DNA of 64,000 nt from an uncultured Stenotrophomonas sp. (GTDB lineage Bacteria; Pseudomonadota; Gammaproteobacteria; Xanthomonadales; Xanthomonadaceae), in assembly GCA_900078405.1 (NCBI GenBank), contig FLTS01000001.1:1014625-1078624 (forward strand). The letters are read 5' to 3'. The translations under genes were made by a program, and so were the position numbers. Below the pieces are notes generated by a model, which saw nothing but the letters and a program-made list of their open reading frames with translations, was not told where the DNA came from and did no database searches. Positions 43,246 through 52,699 of this stretch are shown one piece after another (position 1 is the first letter of the stretch; the number at the start of each line of letters is the position of its first letter).

Positions 43246-44199
43246 ATGGCCCGCCGCATCGCCCACGAAGAGCACAGCAACCACGAGGCATGGGCCATCC
43301 CCTATGCCGACCTGATGACGTTGCTGCTGGCGTTCTTCGTGGTCATGTACGCCATTTCCTCGGTTAACGAGGGCAAGTACCGGGTCATGGCCGACGCCCT
43401 GACCACCGCCTTCGGCGGCGCCCCGCGCACCATCACCCAGGTGCAGGTGGGCAATCAGCAGCTGCAGGGCGGCGGCCACGACAGCCCGTCGGTGATCCGC
43501 GCGCCGAGCATGACCGGCGGGGCGATGTCCGACCCCACCCGGCTGCCGTCGATGGCCTCGCAGATGACCCAGCCGGTGTCGCTGCGCGACCGCGAACACC
43601 TGCAGCGTGCCGAACGCCAGCTCAGCCGCATCGCCGAGCGGCTGAACCTGTCGCTGGCGCCGCTGGTGGACAAGGGCGTGATCAATGTGCGCCGCACCGA
43701 GCTGTGGATCGAGGTCGAGATCAACAGCGACATCCTGTTCCCGACCGGCTCGGCGACGCTGGAAGCCAGTGCCCGCCAGACCCTGGGCACGCTGGCCGAC
43801 GTGCTGCGGGACGCACCCAACGGCGTGCGCGTGGAAGGCCACACCGACAACGTGCCGATTGCCACCGCGCAATACCCGTCCAACTGGGAGCTCTCGGCCG
43901 CGCGCGCGGCCAGCGTGGTGCATTTGTTCGCCGACCACGGCGTGCAGCCGCAACGGCTGGCAGTGATGGGCTACGGTCAGTTCCGCCCGCGCGAAAGCAA
44001 CGACCTGCCCGAAGGCCGCAACCGCAACCGGCGGGTAATGGTCATCATCCTGGCCGACTCGGCCGCCAGCGCCGACGCGCTGGCCGACGAGGTGGTCGCG
44101 ACCGCCGCCGAACAGACCACGGCGGCGACCGACGACAGCGCCGCCCCGGCGCCCGCCCCCGAGGCAGGCCAGCCGGCAGCAACAAGAGGAGTGCACTGA
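43246..44199 (+). CDS. motD: MotD, flagellar stator protein (MotB family)
   Basis: 317 residues. One N-terminal membrane helix (YADLMTLLLAFFVVMYAISS), with the proton-carrying Asp in YADLMT. Periplasmic OmpA-like peptidoglycan-binding domain with VEGHTDNVPIATAQYPSNWE and LPEGRNRNRRVMVII. Ala-rich C-terminal tail of about 45 residues. Stop overlaps the parC start. Confidence 0.95.
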   Translation: MARRIAHEEHSNHEAWAIPYADLMTLLLAFFVVMYAISSVNEGKYRVMADALTTAFGGAPRTITQVQVGNQQLQGGGHDSPSVIRAPSMTGGAMSDPTRLPSMASQMTQPVSLRDREHLQRAERQLSRIAERLNLSLAPLVDKGVINVRRTELWIEVEINSDILFPTGSATLEASARQTLGTLADVLRDAPNGVRVEGHTDNVPIATAQYPSNWELSAARAASVVHLFADHGVQPQRLAVMGYGQFRPRESNDLPEGRNRNRRVMVIILADSAASADALADEVVATAAEQTTAATDDSAAPAPAPEAGQPAATRGVH

Positions 44200-44981
44200 T
44201 GCGTATCTGGGCCATTGCCAACCAGAAGGGTGGCGTCGGCAAAACCACCACCACCCTGGCACTGGGCCGCGGTCTGGCCGCGCTCGGCCAGCGCGTGCTG
44301 CTGGTCGACCTCGACCCGCACGCCTCGCTGACCCGCTCGTTCGGCGTGCCGCTGGACCCGCCACCAAGCGGCGTGCTGGAACTGTTCGCCACCCCGCCGC
44401 AGGAAATCGCCGCACTGGCCCGCACCAGCGACATCCCCGGGCTGGACTACCTGTGCGCGCAGGCCGCGCTGGCCACCCTGGAACGGCGCAGTGCCAGCCA
44501 GCCCGGCCTCGGTCTGGCCCTGCAACAGGCACTGGCCCGCCACGGCGAACGCCATGACCACATCCTGCTCGACTGCGCCCCCACCCTGGGCCTGCTGATG
44601 ATCAACGCGCTGGCCGCGGCCGACCGCCTGATCATCCCCACCCAGGCCGAGCCACTGGCCCTGCACGGGCTGGAGGGCATGGTCCGCACCGGCGAAATGG
44701 TCGAGCGCTCGCGGCAGCGGCCGCTGCCGATCTCGATCCTGCCGACCCTGTTCGACCGCCGTACCCGTACCGGCAACGAAACCCTGAAGCAGATGCAGGA
44801 CCGCTATGGCTCCCGCGCCTGGGAGGACGCCATCCCGGTGGACACCCGCATCAGCAGCCCCGCCACCCTGACCACACCGGTCCAGGACGACGGCTACCCC
44901 GGCCGCGGCCTGGCCGCCTACCGCCACGCGCTGGACTGGCTGCGCGCCGAGGACGCCGCGCAACTGGAGAAAGCGGCATGA
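44199..44981 (+). CDS. parC: ParC-type ParA/MinD ATPase for chemotaxis-array placement
   Basis: 260 residues from the ATG at 44199. Walker A NQKGGVGKTTTTLALG, LLVDLDPHASLTRSFG and LLDCAPTLGLLMINAL. ParA-like ATPases in this position (Vibrio ParC, Pseudomonas homologues between motD and a cheW-like gene) place chemoreceptor arrays at the pole. One-nt overlap with motD, 4-nt with parP, so translation is coupled. Confidence 0.9.
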   Translation: MRIWAIANQKGGVGKTTTTLALGRGLAALGQRVLLVDLDPHASLTRSFGVPLDPPPSGVLELFATPPQEIAALARTSDIPGLDYLCAQAALATLERRSASQPGLGLALQQALARHGERHDHILLDCAPTLGLLMINALAAADRLIIPTQAEPLALHGLEGMVRTGEMVERSRQRPLPISILPTLFDRRTRTGNETLKQMQDRYGSRAWEDAIPVDTRISSPATLTTPVQDDGYPGRGLAAYRHALDWLRAEDAAQLEKAA

Positions 44982-45895
44982 ACGCGACCAACGTACTCGA
45001 CGACTATCTCGGCGAACTGCTGCTGGACATCGCCCCGGCTACCCCCGCACCCAGACCCGGCGTGGTCGCCGTGGTGCCAACGGCCTCCGTGGCCGAGGCC
45101 GTGACCGAAGAAACCGTGATCGAAGCCAAGGCCGAGGCCGACGAACCGCGGCAGCCCACCTCGACCATCGTGGCCCTCGCTCCACCGCCCGCGCCGGTAC
45201 CGGCACCGGCGGAACCCGCGAATATCGCCACTGCCCCCGCCATGCCCGCCCCCGTCATGGAATCCACCATGCCCGCCGCCGCTCCCCCACCGGCTCCCGC
45301 CATCGCCAAGGCCGCACCGGCGCCGCGCCCCGCACCCGCCCCTGCTGCGCCCGCCGCTCCGACGCCCGAGGCCACGGCTCCCTCCGTGGCCGGCGACAAC
45401 GTCTGGGCCACCCTGCAGGCGCAGGCCCGCGAGCCCGAGCAACCGCGCCACCGCCGCGCCAACGAGCGCACCTCGCGCTGGCTGCGGCTGCGCTGCGGCG
45501 CGCAGGCCTACGCACTGGAACTGCTCAAGGTGCAGGAAGTGGTGCTGCCGGTACCGCTGCTGGGCCTGCGCGGCACCGGCCCCTCGATGCTCGGCATCAT
45601 GAACCTGCGCGGCCAGGTGGTGCCGGTCATCGACCTCGGCCTGCACCTGGACCTGACCCCGGTCGTCGAGGACAGCCAGACCCGCATCGTGGTGCTGGAA
45701 GAAAACGGCGAAGTGCTCGGCCTGCGCGTCTCGGCGGTCGAGGACGTGACCAACCTGACCGAATCGCAGATCGAGCCGCCGGACACGGTGCGCATCTGCC
45801 GCATCTCCAACACCCTGTTCCGCGGCGTCGCCCGCCTCGGCCAGCGGCCGATGATCCTGCTCGACGCCGGCCAACTGCTGGCCTGCGAGCGCTGA
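44978..45895 (+). CDS. parP: ParP-type CheW-like protein with Ala/Pro-rich N-terminus
   Basis: 305 residues. Residues 1-18 form a short helix, about 25-150 is Ala/Pro-rich and disordered, and about 160-305 is a CheW domain (LRLRCGAQAYALELLKVQEV, GIMNLRGQVVPVIDLGLHLD, LGLRVSAVEDVTNL). ParP links CheA to ParC and helps build the polar array. No stand-alone cheW follows here as it does in Pseudomonas; the plain cheW is at 61424. Confidence 0.88.
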   Translation: MNATNVLDDYLGELLLDIAPATPAPRPGVVAVVPTASVAEAVTEETVIEAKAEADEPRQPTSTIVALAPPPAPVPAPAEPANIATAPAMPAPVMESTMPAAAPPPAPAIAKAAPAPRPAPAPAAPAAPTPEATAPSVAGDNVWATLQAQAREPEQPRHRRANERTSRWLRLRCGAQAYALELLKVQEVVLPVPLLGLRGTGPSMLGIMNLRGQVVPVIDLGLHLDLTPVVEDSQTRIVVLEENGEVLGLRVSAVEDVTNLTESQIEPPDTVRICRISNTLFRGVARLGQRPMILLDAGQLLACER

Positions 45896-45909
45896 ACCGG
45901 CTTCCGTAG

Positions 45910-45976
45910 ATGCGGGGCTTGCCCCGCATGGGGCCTTCCCGGCCAAGCCCCGTGCCGGGCAAGCCCGGTACCTGCG
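45910..45976. repeat. REP-like palindromic repeats, copy 4 (two facing units)
   Basis: ATGCGGGGC-TT-GCCCCGCAT at 45910-45929, then GGGGCCTT and AAGCCCC arms. A reversed unit CCGGGCAAGCCCGG (45955-45968) with its CAGGTAC-type flank ends near 45976. Between parP and the STAS-gene promoter; may terminate the motC-parP message. Confidence 0.75.
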
Positions 45977-46043
45977 TATGTGAAGCGGCATCGCCCCATT
46001 CCGCGCACCCGTTCACGGAATCGCATCCCGGTCTTCACACCGC

Positions 46044-46070
46044 TAAAGAACCCCGCCGGCTTGCCGCTAT
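46044..46070 (+). promoter_or_regulatory. Sigma-28 promoter for STAS-cheY-cheA
   Basis: TAAAG at 46044-46048, 14 nt, GCCGCTAT at 46063-46070. One internal mismatch in the -10. Predicted start about 46077, 24 nt before the ATG at 46101. Confidence 0.75.
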
Positions 46071-46100
46071 CTGGTCCAGTACCGTTTGTCCGGAGCAACG

Positions 46101-46409
46101 ATGAGCACTGTGGCACTGGCCCAGGACCTCGGCATCGAGTCCACCAGCGAGTTGAAGCAACACCTGTCCGCGCATCTGGCGCAGGCCGGGGAACTGCGCG
46201 TGGATGCCGGCCAGGTCGGACGCATCCACACTGCCGCCATCCAGGTGCTGTGCGCCTTCGTGCTGGCCCGCCGCCAGGCCGGCCACGGCACCGTCTTCGA
46301 CAACGCGACCCCAACCCTCCGCGACGCCGCGCGCCTGCTCGGCGTCCTCCAGACCCTCGGGCTGGAAGCAACCCCTGACACAACGAATTCTGTGGAGAAC
46401 GCTGTATGA
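46101..46409 (+). CDS. STAS-domain protein
   Basis: 102 residues from the ATG at 46101, CGGAG just upstream. STAS fold: LRVDAGQVGRIHTAAIQVLC is the strand-loop-helix that in anti-anti-sigma factors carries a phosphorylatable Ser; here the position is HTAA, so Thr rather than Ser. Heads a chemosensory cluster (cheY, cheA, chemoreceptors). Stand-alone STAS proteins in such clusters are known but their role is not settled. The stop overlaps cheY by 4 nt. Confidence 0.8.
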   Translation: MSTVALAQDLGIESTSELKQHLSAHLAQAGELRVDAGQVGRIHTAAIQVLCAFVLARRQAGHGTVFDNATPTLRDAARLLGVLQTLGLEATPDTTNSVENAV

Positions 46410-46771
46410 GCGCACGTATCCTGGTGGTGGACGATTCGGCGTCGATGCGCCAGATGGTCTCTTTCGCCCTCACCTCGGCCGGCTACTCCGTGGAGGAAGC
46501 CGAAGACGGCGCCGTCGCCCTGGGCCGTGCCAAGGGCGCCAAGTTCAATGCTGTGGTCACCGACGTGAACATGCCGAACATGGACGGCATCTCGCTGATC
46601 CGCGAACTGCGCCAGCTGCCGGACTACAAATTCACCCCGATGCTGATGCTGACCACCGAGTCGGCCGCCGACAAGAAATCCGAAGGCAAGGCCGCCGGTG
46701 CCACCGGCTGGCTGGTCAAGCCGTTCAACCCGGAACAACTGGTCGCCACCGTCCAGAAAGTCCTGGGCTGA
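46406..46771 (+). CDS. cheY: CheY-like response regulator (second set)
   Basis: 121 residues, single receiver domain: D9/D10, Asp53 in VVTDVNMPNMDG, Thr in LTTESA, Lys105 in WLVKPF. Clearly different from the CheY at 39301 (SYSVEEAEDGAVALG region, KKSEGKAAGATG loop). Likely partner of the CheA at 46817, 45 nt downstream. Confidence 0.92.
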   Translation: MSARILVVDDSASMRQMVSFALTSAGYSVEEAEDGAVALGRAKGAKFNAVVTDVNMPNMDGISLIRELRQLPDYKFTPMLMLTTESAADKKSEGKAAGATGWLVKPFNPEQLVATVQKVLG

Positions 46772-46816
46772 TCCCCTCGCCCCGCCATCCCCACCCCTGA
46801 TCCGGAACCCGCGCCG

Positions 46817-48805
46817 ATGAGCATGGACCTGCAACGTTTCCACGCAACCTTCTTCGAGGAAAGCCGCGAAGGGCTGGATGCGATGGAAGCCGGCCTGCTG
46901 GAGATGGAGGGCGGGCAACAGGATCCGGAAGTCATCAACTCGGTGTTCCGCGCCGCGCACTCGATCAAGGGCGGCGCAGGCACCTTCGGCTTCGACACCA
47001 TCGCCGGCGTCACCCACGTGCTGGAAACCCTGCTGGACGAGCTGCGCGCCGGCAAGCGCCCGCTGGAGGCCGCCGCGGTGGACGCGATGCTGGCTTCGGT
47101 GGACGTGCTGCGCGCGCTGCTGCGCGAGGCCGAGCACGGCCAGCCCGCCGACCCGGCCGCCGTCGCGGCGGTCAAGGCGCGCCTGGAGGCGGTGCTGTCC
47201 GGCAGCGCCGCCGCACCGGTCGCGGCCAAGCAGGAAGAAACCGCCGAGCCGGAAGGCTGGCAGATCGGCTTCGTGCCGGCGCCGTCGCTGTTCACGAGCG
47301 GCAACGACCCGCTGCGCATCATCCGCGAGCTTGAAACCCTCGGCCCGCTGCAGGTCGACGCGCGCATGGAACGCCTGCCCGGCTTCGAGCAGATGGACCC
47401 GCTGGAGGCCTACATCGCCTGGGATCTGGGCCTGACCGGGCGCATCCCGCGCAGCAAGATCGAGGACACCTTCGCCTGGGTGGTGGACGACTGCGAGCTG
47501 GACATCCAGCCGATCCTCGCACCGCCCAGCCTGGCCACCAGCGCGCCCGCGCCGGTGCAGGAAGCGGTCGCGGAAGCGGCCACGGCATCGCGCCCGGCGG
47601 CGGCCGGCAATGCCCCGGCCAATGCCGCCCACGAAGCCGAAAGCTCGATCCGCGTCAGCGTCGACAAGGTCGACGCACTGATCAACCTAGTCGGCGAACT
47701 GGTCATCACCCAGGCCATGCTCAAGCAGGTTTCCGGCGGCCTCGACCCCTCCCACGCCGAACGCCTGCTGGCCGGTCTGGACCTGCTCGAACGCAATACC
47801 CGCGACCTGCAGGAAGCGGTCATCGGCGTGCGCATGCTGCCGGTGGACGCGGTGTTCCGCCGCTTCCCGCGGCTGGTCCGCGATCTGTCCTCGCGGCTTG
47901 GCAAGCAGGTGCGGCTGCGCACCATCGGCGAAGGCACCGAGCTGGACAAGGGCCTGATCGAGAAGATCGCCGACCCGCTGGTGCACCTGGTGCGCAACTC
48001 CATCGACCACGGCCTGGAAATGCCCGACGTGCGCAAGCAGGCTGGCAAGGACGAGACCGGCACCATCACCCTGGCCGCCTCGCACCAGGGCGGGCACATC
48101 GTCATCGAGGTCAGCGACGACGGCCGCGGCCTGAACCGCGACAAGATCCTGACCAAGGCGCACGAGCGCGGTCTGGCGATTCCGGACAACCCGAGCGACG
48201 CACAGGTCTGGGACCTGATCTTCCAGCCCGGCTTCTCCACCGCCGACGCGGTCACCGACCTGTCCGGCCGCGGCGTCGGCATGGACGTGGTCCGCCGCAA
48301 CATCCAGGCACTGGGTGGCGAAGTGCAGCTGGAAAGCCACACCGGCGCCGGCACCCGCGTGCTGATCCGGCTGCCGCTGACCCTGGCCATCCTCGACGGC
48401 ATGACCGTGTCGGTGGCCGGCGAAACCCTGATCCTGCCGCTGGCCTACGTGCTCGAGGCATTGCAGCCCAAGGCCGAGGACATCCGCACGATGGCCGGCG
48501 AAGGCCGCGTGCTGCGCGTCCGCGGCGAGTACCTGCCGATCCTGTCGCTGGGCAATTACTACGGCTACCGCCACGAATCCAACGAAGAATCGCTGGTGGT
48601 GGTGGTCGAAGGCGACGGCCAGAAGATCGCGCTGGAAGTGGACGAACTGCTCGGCCAGCAGCAGGTGGTGGTCAAGAACATCGAGAACAACTACCGCCGC
48701 ATCGGTGGCGTGTCCGGTGCGACCATCCTCGGCGACGGCCGCGTCGCGCTGATCGTCGACGTCGGCGGGCTGGTGCGCTCGCTGCGCGTACCGCAGGCCG
48801 CGTAA
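46817..48805 (+). CDS. cheA: CheA histidine kinase (second set)
   Basis: 662 residues. P1 with phospho-His48 in RAAHSIKGGAGTFG. A folded P2-like domain about 135-235 (EGWQIGFVPAPSLFTSGNDP, LEAYIAWDLGLTG). P3 with VDKVDALINLVGELVITQAM, P4 with HLVRNSIDHGLE, SDDGRGLN and GRGVGMDVV, and P5. Unlike the first CheA it has no FliM-like linker repeats. Feeds the CheY at 46406 and probably the receptors downstream. Confidence 0.95.
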   Translation: MSMDLQRFHATFFEESREGLDAMEAGLLEMEGGQQDPEVINSVFRAAHSIKGGAGTFGFDTIAGVTHVLETLLDELRAGKRPLEAAAVDAMLASVDVLRALLREAEHGQPADPAAVAAVKARLEAVLSGSAAAPVAAKQEETAEPEGWQIGFVPAPSLFTSGNDPLRIIRELETLGPLQVDARMERLPGFEQMDPLEAYIAWDLGLTGRIPRSKIEDTFAWVVDDCELDIQPILAPPSLATSAPAPVQEAVAEAATASRPAAAGNAPANAAHEAESSIRVSVDKVDALINLVGELVITQAMLKQVSGGLDPSHAERLLAGLDLLERNTRDLQEAVIGVRMLPVDAVFRRFPRLVRDLSSRLGKQVRLRTIGEGTELDKGLIEKIADPLVHLVRNSIDHGLEMPDVRKQAGKDETGTITLAASHQGGHIVIEVSDDGRGLNRDKILTKAHERGLAIPDNPSDAQVWDLIFQPGFSTADAVTDLSGRGVGMDVVRRNIQALGGEVQLESHTGAGTRVLIRLPLTLAILDGMTVSVAGETLILPLAYVLEALQPKAEDIRTMAGEGRVLRVRGEYLPILSLGNYYGYRHESNEESLVVVVEGDGQKIALEVDELLGQQQVVVKNIENNYRRIGGVSGATILGDGRVALIVDVGGLVRSLRVPQAA

Positions 48806-48900
48806 GGCTTTCCCTGCTCCTTGCGGGAGATGGGCTGGTTCCGTTGGAAAGGCGGAACGGCCGCGCCTGCCGCCGTGACCGGACATGCGCCCGTTGAAAG

Positions 48901-48916
48901 CTCCGCACACGCGGAG
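48901..48916. repeat. Hairpin between cheA and porin gene
   Basis: CTCCGC-ACAC-GCGGAG, perfect 6-bp stem, followed by TTCATTGTCT. A second stem CAGCCC-TTC-GGGCTG lies at about 48953-48967. They occupy the 218-nt gap after the second cheA. No clear promoter for the porin gene was found in the gap. Confidence 0.45.
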
Positions 48917-49023
48917 TTCATTGTCTCTGGTGTTGAAGCAAAAGCGGCCGGCCAGCCCTTCGGGCTGCTGGAAAGCACTTCCTCCCCGCGAAATTACGAA
49001 CTGGAATCTACAGAGATACCCAC

Positions 49024-50184
49024 ATGAAAGGCATCGCTCCGCTCGCCCTGCTCGCCCTCACCGCCCCCGCTTTCGCTGAAACACAAGCCGACCCGTGGCC
49101 ACCCAAATTGACCTTCGCCAACGGCACCGAGGTCACGCTCGCCGGCAACATCGCCTGGGACGTCAATCGCTTCGATGCCGACGGCACCGCGCTGGAAAAC
49201 GACCAGGACTGGCGCCGCAAGGAATTCGGCGTCGCGCTCAAGCGCAAGGGCCTGTACGACTTCACCGCCGCCTACGATTTCCACTCCGACACCTGGATGG
49301 ACGTGGCGCTGCGGCTGGACGGCAAGGGCCTGACCGGCCGCGACATCGGCAAGTGGCGCATCGGCCAGATGAAGCTGCCGCTGGGCTTCGAGGGCAACAC
49401 CGCCACCCGCAACGGCGCCTTCATGGAAAACAGCCTGCCCACGCAGGGATTCTACGAGGGCCGCCGCATCGGCATCGACTGGGCGCTGGAGCGGCCGCGC
49501 TGGCTGCTCAACGCCGGTGCCTATGGCCACGACCTGCAGGGCAACAACCGCGGTGACAGCCAGGCCATACGGCTGGCATGGACCCCGTGGAAGGAAAGCA
49601 CGCATGTGCTGCACCTGGGCGTTTCCACCACCCGCGAAAGCCCCGACGCCGAAACCAACGGACTGGGCGTTGAAATCGCCCCTAGCGTGCGCTGGCGGGC
49701 CAAGCCCGAGGCCTCGCTGACGCCGCTGCGGCTGGTCGATTCTGGCACCCTGCGCAACGTCGACCGCATCGACCGCCACGGCCTGGAAGCGTTGTGGATC
49801 GAAGGCCCGTGGTCACTGCAGGGCGAATACCTGCGCCAGACCACCCACCGCCACGCCCTGCCCGACTACCGCGGCGACGGCTGGTACCTGTTCGGCAGCT
49901 GGCTGCTCACCGGCCAGTCGCGCAATTACAACGGCGGCAACGTCTCCAACCCCAAGGCCACCGGCAAGTACGGCGCGGTGGAATTGCTGGCCCGCTACAG
50001 CCACATCGACCTGAACGACGCCGGCATCGACGGCGGCCGCGAATCGAACTGGACGCTGGGCGCCAACTGGTACCTCGGCAGCCACCTGAAGTTCCAGGCC
50101 AATTACATCCACGCCGATGCCCGCCGCGGCGGCAACCACGTGCAGCCGGAAGTCCTGCAGCTGCGGGCGCAGCTGTACTTCTGA
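49024..50184 (+). CDS. OprP/OprO-type outer-membrane porin
   Basis: 386 residues with signal peptide 1-18 (ending APAFAE). Beta-barrel pattern throughout: DWRRKEFGVALKRKGLYDFT, WRIGQMKLPLGFEGNTATR, NSLPTQGFYEGRRIGIDWAL, and the final LRAQLYF with terminal Phe for BAM recognition. The family (Porin_O_P) includes the phosphate and polyphosphate channels OprP/OprO, trimers in the outer membrane. I see no PhoB box upstream. It stands alone between the second cheA and the chemoreceptor genes, an odd place for a porin. Confidence 0.85.
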   Translation: MKGIAPLALLALTAPAFAETQADPWPPKLTFANGTEVTLAGNIAWDVNRFDADGTALENDQDWRRKEFGVALKRKGLYDFTAAYDFHSDTWMDVALRLDGKGLTGRDIGKWRIGQMKLPLGFEGNTATRNGAFMENSLPTQGFYEGRRIGIDWALERPRWLLNAGAYGHDLQGNNRGDSQAIRLAWTPWKESTHVLHLGVSTTRESPDAETNGLGVEIAPSVRWRAKPEASLTPLRLVDSGTLRNVDRIDRHGLEALWIEGPWSLQGEYLRQTTHRHALPDYRGDGWYLFGSWLLTGQSRNYNGGNVSNPKATGKYGAVELLARYSHIDLNDAGIDGGRESNWTLGANWYLGSHLKFQANYIHADARRGGNHVQPEVLQLRAQLYF

Positions 50185-50216
50185 AGCAGCGGCACGGCCC
50201 CGGGCCCGCCCGGGGC

Positions 50217-50243
50217 TCAAGGTTTCCAAGGCAACGCCGCTAG
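50217..50243 (+). promoter_or_regulatory. Sigma-28 promoter for first chemoreceptor gene
   Basis: TCAAG at 50217-50221, 14 nt, GCCGCTAG at 50236-50243. Predicted start about 50250. It is followed at once by the perfect 16-nt palindrome AGCCCGGCGCCGGGCT (50252-50267), which would fold at the very 5' end of the mRNA. Leader about 110 nt. Confidence 0.7.
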
Positions 50244-50360
50244 TTGTCAAAAGCCCGGCGCCGGGCTCGCACCGTCCGCGCCGGCCAACCGTCACCGCTG
50301 CGTTTTCCTGCACGCGCAGCCCCCGTCCCTGCCGCGATCCAATCGTTGCCCGGAGTTCCC

Positions 50361-52580
50361 ATGTTCCAGAATTTATCCATCGGCAAGCGCCTTGCCATAG
50401 GCTTTTCCGCGCTGGCCTTGCTGATCCTGATCACCGGCGGGTTCGCCGCCCAGCGCATGGGCAACACCCAGAAGATGGTGCGCAAGGTCACCACCGACTC
50501 GGTGCCGGCAATCCGTGACCTGGGCCGGTTGTCCACCATGCTGGCCGAATACCGGGTCAGCGAGCGCGGGCTGGTCGCCAGCGTCGAGGCCCGCCAGAAG
50601 GCCATTGAATATGCCGCCGAGCTGGAAGAAGGCAGCCAGGCGTTCTTCACCCTGGCCAAGGCCTACGAACGGAAGATCAGCGATCCCCCCGATCGCGCCC
50701 TGTACGACGAGGTCATGGCGCGCGCCGACCGCTATTTCGACAATAGCAAGGCCCTGGTCATCGCCCTCGAAGTCGGCGACATGGAACCGGCCAAGGTTGC
50801 TGCCGATCTGCGCCAGGCCACCGCCGACAAACTGACCGAACTGGTGGAACACAACATCCAGCTGCTCGACCAGTCGGTGGATGCGCAGGAGCAGAGCTAC
50901 CGTTTCAGCCTGCTTGCCATCTCCGTGCTGGCCATCGTCGCCCTGCTGCTGGCGGCGACCGCAGCCGTCGGCACCAGCCGCTCGATCGTGCGCCCGCTGC
51001 ACGGCGTGGTGGACCTGGCCAACGCGGTGGCACGCGGCGACCTGGAACGCAGGATCAGCCACGACGACGCCAGCGAGATCGGCACCCTGGCCCGCGCCAT
51101 GCGCGGCATGGTCGCCACCCTGGGTGAATTCGCCTCGGCGCAGACGCGCATGGCCAGCGAGCATGCCGCCGGCAACACTGGCCACCGCATCGACGCCGAA
51201 CGCTTCCCCGGCGCCTACGGCAACATGGCCGAGGGCATCAACACGCTGGTCGGTGCCCACCTTGAAGACACCGCGCAGATCCTGGACGTGGTGGCCGCCT
51301 ATGGTCGCGGCGACCTGTCGCGCGACGTGGCGCGCTTCCCCGGGCAGAAGGCGCAGGCCACCGCCGCGGTGGACGCGGTCAAGGCCAGCCTGCTCAGCGT
51401 CAACCACGAGCTCAAGAAACTGGTGGACGCCGCCGTGGCCGGCGACTTCGGCCAGCGTGGCGACGCCGGCCGCTTCCAGTTCGTCTACGCTGAACTGATC
51501 GATGCCCTCAACAACCTGATGGTCACTGCCGACCACGGCATCTCCGAAATCGGCCGGACCATGTCCGCCGTGGCCGAGGGCGACCTGTCGCGGCGCAGTG
51601 ACGACAAGCTGCCGGGCCGTTTCGGCGAACTCGCCGCCGACACCAATGCCACCATCGAGCACCTCACCGGCATCGTCGGCCGCATCCAGGGCGCCGCGTC
51701 CAGCATCAACCTCGCCGCTTCGGAAATCGCGCAGGGCAACAACGACCTGTCGCGCCGCACCGAGCAGCAGGCGGCAAATCTGGAAGAAACCGCCGCGTCG
51801 ATGGAGGAACTGACATCCACCGTGCGCCAGAACGCCGAGCACGCACGGCAGGCCAACCAGCTGGCGCAGGGCGCGCATGGCGTGGCCTCGCAGGGTGGCG
51901 AGATCGTCGGCAAGGTCGTCACCACCATGTCGGCCATCGAGGCTTCCTCGAAGAAGATCGCCGACATCATCAGCGTCATCGACGGCATCGCCTTCCAGAC
52001 CAACATCCTCGCGCTGAACGCCGCGGTGGAAGCCGCCCGTGCCGGCGAGCAGGGCCGCGGCTTCGCCGTGGTCGCCTCGGAAGTGCGCACGCTGGCCCAG
52101 CGCAGCGCAGGAGCAGCCAAGGAAATCAAGGAACTGATCGAGGATTCGGTCGGCAAGGTCGCCGACGGCTCGCAGCTGGTGCACCAGGCCGGTAGCACGA
52201 TGGGCGAGATCGTCACCTCGGTGCAGCGCGTGACCGACATCATGGCCGAGATTTCCGCCGCCTCGCAGGAGCAGAGCGCGGGTATCGAGCAGGTCAACCA
52301 GACCGTGACCCAGATGGACGAAACCACCCAGCAGAACGCCGCGCTGGTCGAGGAAGCCACTGCCGCCGCGCGCTCGATGGAAGAACAGGCCAACCAGCTG
52401 ACCGAAGCGGTGGCCGTGTTCCGCATCGGCAACGCGCCGTCGCCGGCCAGCCCGAAATCCACGCCGAAACCGGTCGCCACCACTACCGCTGCCGCTTTGC
52501 CCAGGTTCAAATCCAAGCCCAGGCCCGCGGCGGCCATTGAACCGGCCGCGCGCGACGAAAGCGATTGGCAGGAATTCTGA
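50361..52580 (+). CDS. Methyl-accepting chemotaxis protein, 4-helix-bundle sensor
   Basis: 739 residues from the ATG at 50361 (CGGAG at 50351-50355); the frame extends to a TTG at 50244 but that leader would overlap the promoter. TM1 at 12-30 ([20 protein letters not shown]), periplasmic four-helix bundle to about 190, TM2 about 185-210 ([20 protein letters not shown]), HAMP, a long HAMP-like linker to about 430, then the signalling domain with the conserved tip [20 protein letters not shown]. The C-terminal DESDWQEF matches the xWxxF pentapeptide that tethers CheR/CheB. Ligand unknown. Confidence 0.92.
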   Translation: MFQNLSIGKRLAIGFSALALLILITGGFAAQRMGNTQKMVRKVTTDSVPAIRDLGRLSTMLAEYRVSERGLVASVEARQKAIEYAAELEEGSQAFFTLAKAYERKISDPPDRALYDEVMARADRYFDNSKALVIALEVGDMEPAKVAADLRQATADKLTELVEHNIQLLDQSVDAQEQSYRFSLLAISVLAIVALLLAATAAVGTSRSIVRPLHGVVDLANAVARGDLERRISHDDASEIGTLARAMRGMVATLGEFASAQTRMASEHAAGNTGHRIDAERFPGAYGNMAEGINTLVGAHLEDTAQILDVVAAYGRGDLSRDVARFPGQKAQATAAVDAVKASLLSVNHELKKLVDAAVAGDFGQRGDAGRFQFVYAELIDALNNLMVTADHGISEIGRTMSAVAEGDLSRRSDDKLPGRFGELAADTNATIEHLTGIVGRIQGAASSINLAASEIAQGNNDLSRRTEQQAANLEETAASMEELTSTVRQNAEHARQANQLAQGAHGVASQGGEIVGKVVTTMSAIEASSKKIADIISVIDGIAFQTNILALNAAVEAARAGEQGRGFAVVASEVRTLAQRSAGAAKEIKELIEDSVGKVADGSQLVHQAGSTMGEIVTSVQRVTDIMAEISAASQEQSAGIEQVNQTVTQMDETTQQNAALVEEATAAARSMEEQANQLTEAVAVFRIGNAPSPASPKSTPKPVATTTAAALPRFKSKPRPAAAIEPAARDESDWQEF

Positions 52581-52598
52581 TCCCCGGGAAACTTTCCT

Positions 52599-52666
52599 GC
52601 AGGAGCGACGTCACTCGTGACCGGGCATTACCGACAATGCCCGGTCGTGATCGGCGTCGCTCCTGC
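52599..52666. repeat. Nested inverted repeat after first chemoreceptor gene
   Basis: Outer arms GCAGGAGCGACG (52599-52610) and CGTCGCTCCTGC (52655-52666); inner arms GACCGGGCATT (52619-52629) and AATGCCCGGTC (52636-52646). Could end transcription of the first receptor gene; it resembles dispersed bacterial palindromic units in xanthomonads and pseudomonads. Confidence 0.75.
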
Positions 52667-52699
52667 GGTTTCCGCCACCGGTGACTGTTGAAACCATTC

